The notes under the pieces: generated by a model | Seen by the model: the letters and a program-made list of their open reading frames with translations, nothing else | What the model was told of the DNA's origin: nothing | Databases searched by the model: none | Part shown: in pieces, positions 36,101 to 48,100 of the stretch | Position numbering within the stretch: the first letter of the stretch is position 1 | Layout: every line of letters starts with the position of its first letter | Translations under genes and position numbers: made by a program | DNA from: Watersipora subatra | Taxonomy: Eukaryota; Bryozoa; Gymnolaemata; Cheilostomatida; Watersiporidae | Direction: 5' to 3' | NCBI RefSeq assembly: GCF_963576615.1 | Contig: NC_088708.1 | Coordinates: 27,349,191-27,413,190 of the forward strand | Length of the DNA stretch: 64,000 bases

Positions 36101-39100
36101 TATAAAACCATTTGCTCTTTCACCATTTTAATAAACCTTTCAATATAAACTGTGTTGTAGTTATGGTGCAAGGGACTAGGTTTTTTCTGAGATTAGATAC
36201 TTGGCGAGTATTACTTATTTGCTGTAAGTAGAGCCCGTTGGGGTAAGTGAGACTGCTTACCTGGATGACATCTCCCTCAAAAGCGCTCAAAAACTCTTTA
36301 GTAAGTTTAAACCTTTTGTTACCGAGATAATTAGAAAGACAGTTAATGTCGTTTGCTAAAAACTCCTACAATTTTTGTTGGTTTTTCATCAAACTGTTCG
36401 TTTAGCCTTGTAAAAGAATACTTACCTTACAAAATGCTAAAAAGATCGTTTAGTGTAAAGGATGAAATTTGAGGAAGCCATCGCTGTTAGCGATCGTAAT
36501 TCCGATCAGTTGAAACAACAGAATTGCTCACCAATTATAGCTCAGCATAAGAGTAGTTAGTACATTCGCTTTCGTTTCCTATCATCAAAAATCTATGCTT
36601 ACAAATCACCCGTAGTGAGTTTACAGGAAGTTACAGCAACATATTTAACCCATTCAGGACTAATTAGTTATTGGTTGACTGCTCCCCCAGCCCAATTAAT
36701 TTTTCACTAGCCTTACAATTAAAATAGAGCTACACAAAATTGAGTATAACTAGAGTTCTTTTCAAAATAATCTGTTTTTGTTTTTTGCAGCTTAACAAAG
36801 ACATTCCAGGCTACAATGTGATATAAATTTTTGTGCACCTTTACAAATTCTACTGACCACAATTTCTAATAATTCTGTGAACTTTTTTTTTATCAAAATT
36901 GTTTTTCATGTTTCGTAGCAGCTCACAAGCAGTTTTTTGATACTGAAATTGTTGGACCTATGTTAGATTGATTGCAAACTTTATCAGCAGCAAATAAAAA
37001 AAAGATTTCTCAATTCCGAGCAATAGAACAGGTGTTACTAGCTTCTAACTAACACTACGTCACTGACAGTTTTATCAATTATATAATCAAACAATTTGTT
37101 AATTTATATTGAAATGCATTGCAGAGGTTATTATAAACATATTATGCATAAAAAATACTCAAGTTACCAGCTAACAGACCATCAATTACTAGCAAAAAAA
37201 TAGGTGTAAAAATACAGTAAAATATATTGTAAAAAATACAGTAAAAATGAATATGCATAAAAACGAAACAATATATACATGTATAATAAGGGTGTGTTCA
37301 TTAAAAAATTATGACACGGTGAGAGTTATTTGATGCCAACTACACATGCATATTTGCTGCCATTATAAGTTAGTTGATGCAGTATTCATCAGATATTGGT
37401 GTTGAAGCCCTAGGCTCATCAACAATGGCATCATCACTCACAAGCCCTTGACTGTCTTCACCTACATGTAGCAAATATGATCGGTAGTAAGCAACCTATT
37501 TGCTTTCAAACTTTTTGTACAGCCTAGAAAAAATTGTGCTTTAGTAGCTTTTCAGGGTAAATACCTGATAACAAATTGAAAATAAGTAGTCTACTGCAGC
37601 TAACAATTGGTAATACAAATTGCAAATATTTTTTGATACTGTAAATATAAACACAAAAAGTCATGAAGATGATTACTGTGGTAAGTGTCCCCTATCGACC
37701 AATATTAGAGCCTAGTGGTTGAGGCTAGTTTATAGTAGATGTTGAGGTTGAGAACTATATGCTTGACTAATTGTGGGTTGAACAATTGGATATAAATGAA
37801 ATAAGAAATTTTTATTATCTTGTAGTTCTACAAGGAAATCATAAAACTATTGTTTATTATGGGGTAATAGAGTGATGAGTTCATGCTGCAAAAAGATCTA
37901 AATTTTATTGGATTGAAAATGTTATAATCATGTGTATCATGAAAAAAATCCATATCTTACACTGTTAGAATAAAGTTTGTTAGAAATTCACAAGAAAAAT
38001 TTTGGCTTTTTATCGTTTTTTTTTCGGTAAAATTCTATAAATAGCCACATAAAACTTACCTTCTTCCATCAGAAAATTCTCATTTTCTTCTTGAACATTA
38101 CTTTTGTTGCTATTTTCTTCCACTGAGCTGATTACCGCATCTAATTCACTTAAAAAATTTGCCATCGTTCGGATAAACCTTTTCCAATATGGCGATCATC
38201 AAATTTCCAAAACAGTTGATATCTATCACATAATTTGTTAGTTAAAACTTTCTTGTCCAATCACATATTTGGTATCAAAATGATGCCCAGACTCTTAAAC
38301 TTCGTTTGGTGAATGAATAAAACCGATGTACCTAAACAGCTAAGCAATAGATCAAATCAAAGTTTAACCCGAGTACTTCGGGAATGGGCCCTGGAGAGCA
38401 CAACTCTTCCCGAGGTATTCGGGAACAGTCCTGAGTGGGTTAATGTCATCCAATTTATTACTGGTCTGGAAGTTATGAAGTCCTCAAATGCAGATCTAGT
38501 CGGTTCAGTTTAATACGCTGATCAGGCGGACCATCAGAGTCAGCAAATAGCCGAAAAGCTATTATTAGTGTAAATGCTACTAGACTTATGCTTCTACAAG
38601 CATGTATGTGCTCATATATACACACGCTTGCACTGTAGTAAGTTGTAGTAGGCTGGCCAAGCAACATCCGCAGTCAGGCCATCATAGGAGTATCAATTTA
38701 TTCCAAGTCCTAGTCTCGTTGCGTGACTCTGTGATATCTGTTAAAGTTATTAAAAATAATACCAACCCAGCCAGCAGCAAAACAGGTCAGTGTTATTCAA
38801 AGAGCACTGACAGCGCTGACAAGGCGGTGTTGGCTTGGGGTCTAGTTGTTATTCCAGAAACGAAGTCCTATATGATTGTTTTTACTGATGAACAACAAGG
38901 ATATTGTAACAAACTGCATTATATTTCCATGAATTTCAACATATTAAAAAAATGATTAACTAAATATTGATTTATGTTCATTGAGAACAAATATGTTCTC
39001 GTTTATATAAACTAAACATATATGTTCAGCAAACAATCGCTGCCCGGCACTAGTTCATGAATAGATGGCATTTGTAACTTTTGATCTGTGACATCAAAGA

Positions 39101-42100
39101 TGGATATACAATTCAAGCCACATCCTTGCATATAACAATCGCCATGGCTAAAAAACTAAAATGAGTGCCATTCATCTATCCAGTAACCCAAAGTTCATAC
39201 ACATCAGAGAGCGACAAACCGATTGAGTGCAGTCGTAATAAAATATTTCTCACAATGAACTGAGCGCTGAGCGGCCGATAAAGCCGATCTGGACAAGTCA
39301 TTGAGAAGCTAAGTTAATTGCCATCGGTTTGGATTAGTTTTGGTTTTATCTGTCCTCTATAATGTCAGGCCATTAGAGAGGAATGCCTTCATCTGAGGTT
39401 CACCACTTCATATTGCGCTGCCATAAAATTGATGGGTATGGTTTGAGGCAGCAGCTGTTCACATACATCAGACTACTGTGTAGTTGCCAAAGGAAGCAAT
39501 CTGTCTGTTTATTTACACATCAATGCGGTTGATGGGAGTGACAGTCATATAATCAAATGATGTCAGCTCGTTTTAAAACTTGCCAAATGCTAATGCTCTA
39601 AACCGACTGCACTGGCACTGCATTGCGACATTCCATTTAGAGGTTCCTGACATTGTTTATAGAGCATCTCAAAAAATATAATTTACTTTTAATTGGAAAT
39701 ATATTTCAATCTCAGTTTATTAACCTCTATTTCACATTGCCAAACAGCGCAGCCTTAAAAAGCTGCTAAACTTACTGCATTAACTGTTTTTTTAGAACAT
39801 TCTAGAAAAAAAAACATTTTGTATTTCGGTCCACTTCTACTGTTTCGATAAGCAGACACGAAGAGGGTTTTATGTCAGTGAAAACTAATCAGCTGATTCG
39901 AATGATCTGTACTAATCCCTTGCTGACATTAAATATCCTGTCAACTACTTAATAAAGATATAGTTCTCAGTGTTTAGAATTTAAACACTCCGCAAGCTAG
40001 ATTTTAAAAACTTAAAAATCATCTGTTTTGTGCAAAAACCTTTTAAAATGTTTGAGGCAGCCTTGAAGCTACTAGTATGACATATAAACCATTTCACAAT
40101 TCTATTGGGCTGCTAATTTAGATCTCGAGATCAGCACTTCCCTATTCGTTCTCATCACTGAACCACTTTCGTCTGATGAGGGTACCCCTCGTTTTGAATG
40201 AAACAAAAGGCTCAAAATATAACTAAAAAATGGACGTATTTGGAAGATGTTACTGGAAGGTCATTCTAAGAAAAGTCTAACGTTTTTACACGGCAGCAAC
40301 ATGTAAAAAACTAACCCTGTGATCTTTGACCTTTTTCTGTCTCTTCTCTGCTATCATCTGATCGAAACTTGATTCCTTTTAGGTGAGTGAAATGTGCAGA
40401 TCATTTACAGGATTGATGGCATTATGATATTTATTTTTGATATATCAAAAAGATAAAAATCCGGATTCACTGGGCAAGTTGTTGTGATGACAAATACGTT
40501 TTCTTCACAATTGATTCTTGCAGCCCCTGCGAACAACAGCTCATACCCCTTAGAGATGTGAACACTTCTTAGAGATGTGAACACCTCTTAGAGATGTGAA
40601 CACCCCTTAGGGGTGTCAACCCTCCAATAGAGAAGCCCTACCCTAGATTAAGGTGGTAGCTAAAATATAATGATGTCAATATGTGATATGTCAGATGTGT
40701 ATGGTGTCAATACATTTTTTTAAAGTAATTAATGGCAGACAACTTCATTTTAATTGCAAAGTGATATCCTTGTAGACTATTTTGTCATTGTGAGACATGC
40801 TTTCAAATGAGTAGTAGTGTGACTCAATGCCAGAGAGGTTGTCTTATCATTACCACTACGTATACCAACTACCGCTAACTAAAAACTATGCAAATGCCAA
40901 TGTACTATTACTGCACTGATTTACATAGGCTACTGTAGAAGCTCGTCTGAGGTAGGTCTAGTATTAGTCAGAATGTTAAACTCTACAACAAATGTAACAT
41001 AAAAATGGCCGCACTGCAACCAATTTGCTCCATCTTCCAACACTGCTCCATCTTGCTAGTTTTTAAGTATTAGCAACTTAAGATATTAATAGCATTGAAA
41101 CTTGGATATATGCATTAGAGCAGCAGCTAACCTGCAAATACCCTACCGATGAAATAGGTGACAAAACGTATCATAGAGAAATGGTTGTAAAAGTATTTGT
41201 TAATCGCACAAAAAAGGGTTTTAGAATTAGGGTGATAGCTGAATGATATCGATAGCAATTATCGATACAAAATAACTCTGCAAATATTACTTCTTTTGAA
41301 GCACAGAATATTAAACTATCAGCGCTAGATGAATTAAATAAATAAATGATTTATCAAATGCAGCATGCAAAAAAGAAGTGATGCTTCCTTCAGAGCAGCA
41401 TTTTAATTTGATGTTTATAGCTGTGCAGACGTGGCTGAGATTGTGCAGTTGCAAAACAAATGAAAACTTTGTTTGCATAACTGGACAAGAATTTTTATAC
41501 TAACAGTGCAGTTGTTTTCCTCTTTTCTTAAAATTTAAAAATTTGATTAAAATGTTTATATTATAAATGGAGTAAAAAACTACTTCCCAAAATCATTTAG
41601 AGCTGCAAACTTTATTCACAATACAGTGGAACGCTACCATATGACATTAATCCGTTCTGGTGTTGGGATGGTAAGACGAAAATATCGTATAGCAGTATAA
41701 AAACCCATTGTAATTATATAATGCAAAAGCTGCCCCTCTGGTAAAAAACATCAACTGTACATAATAAAAAATAGTAACGAAATAGTATATTAACCTTAGT
41801 AACTATAGTTACCTATTTAGGGGTTATGATCTAGTTATATATAATTAAAGTTATATAATATTAAAGTTTATAGGAAATATTATATCAAACATAAAAATGC
41901 ATAATAAATTCGATATCGTTTCACTCACACAAGATTTCACAAGTCTTCCCGAAACATGAAAAATGCTTAGCTGAGAGAGGGTTTCGTATCTCTTTTATGT
42001 GTTGGTGGAGAGATTTCAGCAAATAGGATATCGGCATCTTAGTGACTTCGATGTATGCAGCACATGGACCGCCAAATTTGAATTTTGAGAGACAATTTGG

Positions 42101-45100
42101 TCCATGTCATATGAGGAGAAAAATGATGTAACGAAGGCCGGAATAACTTCGTGTTCCACATCATAAGGTGAAGAAACTGTAAGACATTGGGTCCACTTTA
42201 TATGTATTAACTAACAGAATAGCAAAAAATATATTAGTATTACATTTGTAGTTTTACGAGTGTTTCACTCGATGCTGCTGGGAAGCATGTCTGAACAACG
42301 GAGTAAATTCCAACTTGACAGCAATCTGTCAGACCAAGAGCACCGTGCATTTGTAAACAACACTGTTTGTTTGGTAAACAGAGAAAGACAAATAGAAAGT
42401 ATGACAAGCAGAGAGATGTCATTATAGGCTAAGCACCATTGCTAGCCTAAGTTCTACCGGTGCTAGCCTACGTTCCACCGGTGCTAGCCTAAGTTCCACC
42501 GGTGCTAGCCTAAATTCCACCAGTGCTAGCCTTCATTCCTTTAGCGTTGGCCATGCTCCGTATTCACGGCATCGTGATTTGCTGGTTTATCTAGAAATAA
42601 TGACTCACTGGAGCTGCCGAGTATGTAAAAGTAACAACCCACTGCCTCATTAGCCTCTCCTAAATCATTATTAATACATAAATTACCAGGTAGCTGATGA
42701 GGTATTCCATATTTCATATGAGTTAGGATTCCATGGATCTCATCAATCTCAGACAATTGCTTCATATCTGCTGCCAAGTGTCGTGATGTAAGGAGTGGCT
42801 ACAAAGAATGCTGCTTCATAATGGTGCAGTCGGGTTTTTTATGCACCACAGCTGTCGCCCTGTACTGTAGTATGGAGGGCTAGGTAGCCTTTGTAATGCC
42901 CAAATAGATAACAGAGATGTAACACAAATATATATAATTTGTCTTTATTTTTTGTCTTAAGGGTTTAATTTGTTATGAACAGTATTTACCAGCGGTGATA
43001 AAGTTCATACCTATAAAAATTCAATTGAAGATTATAAAGATTATTTTCAAAAGATTTGTAACGGAAAGATGAGAAAATATTATTGAAATCTGCTAAAAAG
43101 GTTAGGAGACATTAACCTAATGACCTATAATGAAAATGATTATCTTTGATGCTTCACCGTGGTAGGATGTTAATAATTAGGTCAATTAATTAAAACTGTT
43201 GTTTTAATTAGTTTTGTTTGCTTTAGCTTTGTTTTTGTTTTTGTGATGTCATTGTTTTGTTTCTGATTTAAATATTAATAGTCTCAATTCTCTCACTTGT
43301 TTGAGGTTATAATGGCATTGACATCATAAGTTATTTGCTCTTAATTTTTCTAATTTGACACTTTTTAAAATTTTGCCCAGTCCTACTTCCTAATAATGTG
43401 ATACTGTGAAGTCAAAATACTTATAAAATACTCGTAAAATAATACTTATACTTGAAAAATACTTATAAAATATAATATATATATTGAAATTAATCATACC
43501 TAAAACACTAAAACTAAAATCACATTGCTAAACATAGAATGAAGCAGTATAATATATATATATATATATATATATACTAGCTGTGCCACCCGGCGTTGCC
43601 CGTGTAATAGAAAAGTCTTTGGACAGAAAATTGATTTGTATTTAACATAACAACATTTGCCATTCTAACTTTCAAACTACATATCATGAGGGAAGTGTGT
43701 CGTGAAGTCAAAATAAATTAAGAGAAAAATAAAAACAACTGTTAAGGTTTTAAAACTTTATCAAACAACTGTACCTTTCAAGCTAGTAGCCTGGCATAAA
43801 TTCCACTAAGCTAGTTAATAAGGTTAGGCTTCCAATGACGGCAAGCCATGACTTTGAGTCTGCATTGTTGTCCAGCTCAGCTGTTCTAATAATAGCTATA
43901 GCCGGAAAACCAACAGACAGATATGCGACATACAGACGGACTCTGAGAAATATATATATAGATATATATATATATATGTATATAATTGTACGGTCATAAA
44001 AACAGCCTATAAGCATTACATTACTTACTTATCTACTACCTTACCTTTGCACTACATGCGAGGTTGTTTATAAGCTGTTTTTATTTCCCTAGTGCATTCA
44101 ACTAGTGAGGTCGTGAGATCAGTGTGTGACTCAACGTTGTTATGGGTATTTTAACTGATGTAATAGATATCTTCACTATTGTTGATCACCATGCTCAAAG
44201 GAAGGCGTAGTTTACTGGGTAAACTCAGTGCTTCTAGAACTGGAGGTTTGAAATTTGAATCATCTGCGAAGTGGATTTTTTGTTACCAAAACTTTATCGC
44301 TATACCCGTACCATATAGATATATCGAGCAATTAGGAATACTATTTTGTGAACAACTTTACATCCAATTGCAGATGACTATACGTCCAGTGTATTGCTTC
44401 TTGTTCGGAGCACTTTTGCATCACTGGCTCATTGGCTAATTTGGTCGGCCATTAATCTTACGTTTTGGAAAATTGCCGGAAACAGGAAACAGCCGGTAGC
44501 AGGAAACAACAAAATAACTTTTATGGAGTTTACTAATAAATGAAATTGATCCTTAATTCCATTTTAAAGTGCCGAATTTAGTATCCAAATTAATATTGAA
44601 AAAAATTGTGTTTTTGTATGAAGCAAGGTAGAAAAACATGATCATTGTAATCGTAACATTGTGATACATTAGCCGATGTCCATAACTAAAATTTGATTAG
44701 TTTTTCAAAAGATACTATAATAAAAAAGCTGTAATATCTGTTAGTTGCTCTATGACACTCTGTGAGATCAAGGTTTTTAATATTGACAGATCTTAATCAG
44801 ATCTGTCTCATTCTGTGCATTAACAAATGCTGAACTAGTAAGTATGGTGGTCACACGAAAGGGGTGTCAAGGTCAATAGCAACAATAAGTGACTCAGTTT
44901 TATGCGTCTGAGAGTTGTCAGTCATATTTATTGTTTTTTTTGACACACAGACTACTTTTTAGCACAACCATGTGACCTTTCAGAGCTGGCTCTCTTCCAT
45001 GAGCAATCTTTTCCTGACAAGATCAATGTTTCAGATTGTACTGATCTAATTGGGTTACTCCGATTCCTCTCAATTCTTGCTGCAGTGACGTCGGCTAATA

Positions 45101-48100
45101 GCTATATTTTTGATCCATTTTCTAATGCATCAGCCTTCTGTTAATCAAATTTGTGTTGTGAGCGGTGACACATTGCCTTTTCTAAACATGGGCCCCTAAA
45201 ACATCTGCTTGTTTAACCAAACATTTTAAACAACTAGCCTTACCTCCTGGCGGCTCACCGCCTGATGGTATTTATACATTTAAATAGAGCTTACACAAAG
45301 TTTCTGTAGATTTTATCAGAAAGTATCGATATTTTTCCCTCATTTGCGATTGTTTTTATGCCTGAGGTGGTCCGTCTGCCAAAATTTTTTTGGCAGAAAA
45401 ACTTGATCGCATCTAAAACGCTCAGAAGAAAAATGCTTGTGAAATATCGTCACTAGTCGCTGTCTTGTCTGTAAATGAAATCGGCGATCGCTTTCAAGTT
45501 GAAACATTACTGGTCTCTATTCTGTCCGTTTTTGTCAACTATCGACATAATAATCTCACTCTCGCTTGATCTAAGCGGTTTAACAGCGATCAAGTTTGGC
45601 CGATTTTAATTTTGAAACATCTTTACATTCAGATCACCTCAAACATCAAAAACAATCGCAAATGATAGAAAAATACCGATACTTTGTGATTAAATCAACT
45701 AAAATTTTGTGTACGGTCATTTTTAAAATAACTAAATGATAAAGCTTTTTTTATCTATAGTAGTGGCTAGAAATATAGCGAAAACCTATTACGTACGCAT
45801 CACAATGAATTAAACATACAATGCTATAAGTATTCATATTGAAGACGGTCTGGCTGCATCAAAGTTGATAAATACTGAGGAAATTATTGTGGTATCGTAA
45901 TAAAGAGCGAAATGGTCTATAATCATTCAGCATGGGCAGTGACGCAGATCATTGACAAACAATTAGCTGTTCTGAGTGAGCTCATTGACAAGATCATTGA
46001 CAAACAATTAGCTGTTCTGTCGTTTTTTTTTATCTAAGAATTTCGTAGAGCTTTGTTTAAGATGGCCTAATATCCAATTACCAGCCTTTTTACAATCAAT
46101 ATAATTGTTGGCAAATTCTGGAAAATAAAACTTTGTAGTATGTATCGGTAACGAATTGAAATCTAACTTGTGCCACCATCTGTTCAAATCCGCAATACTA
46201 TACTGCTGACTGCTATTGCAATAGAGAAAAGCCAACAAAGTTTAATATTATTCAAATTTTCACTTTGTTTTTTATCAGTTTTATTTAAATATTGTTTTAA
46301 TTAAACGTACAACGTCTCCCAGTTTAGCTGCACAGAAAAATATGAAAACAGCCAGCTTGTTTATTTTTCTCTAAACAAAGTAGTATTGGCAGCAGCAAAA
46401 GTGTGAAGCTATCAGCTTTGCATAAGGCAGACCAAGAAGAACAAATCCAAAGTTTCTTTTGACAGAAAAACTATGATAAAGCTACTGCTGTGTAAAGATA
46501 GTAGAAGTGGCAGATCACTAATGTATGGTCGCTGTATTACGCCTCCAGTCACTAATGTATGGTCCCTGTATTACGCCTCCTGGTTTTGTTTCCTAATATT
46601 TGTTGAAATTGTTACAAATAATTTATACCCTACAAATATGTTTTTGTAAACAATGCATCAAAATTCCAGTACAGTACAAAACTTAGTATTAAATGTAAAA
46701 AGATTTCGTTGTGTATTTATAATATAAAATAAAATACAACTTTTGTTTTCCGAGATTCATCCATTGTTGCACAAATGATAACATGACATTTAGGTTGATC
46801 AAAGTAATATAAAGATATCTTGTGCCTTACCTGAGTTATTGCTTCAAATTATATGTTGTACTTAATGTTTTACATACAAGAGAATTTATATTTTGTATAA
46901 CGTATTTTCTACCATCTTAAGTTTTGGACCTGAAAAGCACTTGGATGTTGCAAACGGTTCAATAACTTGAAAGACTTAAATGCTTTGAAAGAAATATAGA
47001 AGCCACTCTCTCCGCCCTGGACCTGTAACTCTAACAAACTAGCGGTCAGATAAAAGAGCTCACTTATATTATTCTTTTTCAATTAATTAGAACATCTTGG
47101 CAAATATTTCTCTTAAACTTGGTATATCACAAGCAAGCATAAACACTTGCAGTACTGTATTTATTTGCTAGAATGATTTATGGGCTGCTGCTGTACATGT
47201 TTCCTTCCAATTTCAGCATATGGTCAATGTAGAGTTTCACGATTTCCAAAAATCACTAGGCAATTCGATATTGCAAATTTGCAATATCGAATTCATGATT
47301 TATTATATTATTCATGATTCGCAATTTCATTCATGATTATTCATGATTTCATAAGTTGTTCGTGATTCATGATATCATTATATGTAAAAAAACTTGTAAA
47401 TTTTTGTTAACGTTTAATTCTATATTTTAGCTTAAAAAGAAACTGGTTTGTGTTTATGATAATTAGAAACATTTATGTCATGAATGCCCGTGTGTGAGTG
47501 GAAGTGGAAGGCTTTGAAATGAGCTTATTTTAAGGCATCCGTTTTTGTTTCAGTATCGCTCACTCTCAAAATCGTGAGGTGCGAGATAAATTGCCGTTAC
47601 ATTATTATATTGCTTATACGATTGGCGATGTCTCTTTAAATGGTGGTCATTTTCAAATCGTCTGCCTTCAAAATTGCCACTAAACAATTAAGTCATGATA
47701 TCACAAAGCTTAAGGTCAAAGTGCATTTATGATGAGTATCCAGACACAATCGTTTTTGAACATCTTCCAAAGTTCTCGCAAGGCAGTGCTGTAGCTACAG
47801 TGTCTCATCCGCTCTTCTCCCCCTTCAAATAAACAATTGTAACACCTTTGTCATTCAAGTGTGTCTGGAAGTGACACCTGAGTCTACACTGAGAATAAAA
47901 ACAATGAAGTCTATGACTATACATATAGGATGCTATTTAAAGTGCATTCAGAGCAAACTGTACCTTTACTAAATGTCAAACACCTGAGTTGAAATATATT
48001 TCAGCTGAGAGATTCTTCTCCGCATCTCTATCTAGAATAGCCTACCTAAATTGTTCAGCTTTCCACAATTGTAATATTTATATTAGTGACTTATATATAC

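Noticed and set aside
38602-38955. Plus-strand frame of 117 codons in Mox intron 4
   Set aside because: No domain, unremarkable composition, no splice evidence; length plausible by chance.
42541-42777. Minus-strand frame of 78 codons starting [16 protein letters not shown]
   Set aside because: Possible exon-like composition with nearby AG and GT, but no recognisable domain and no phase-matched partner.
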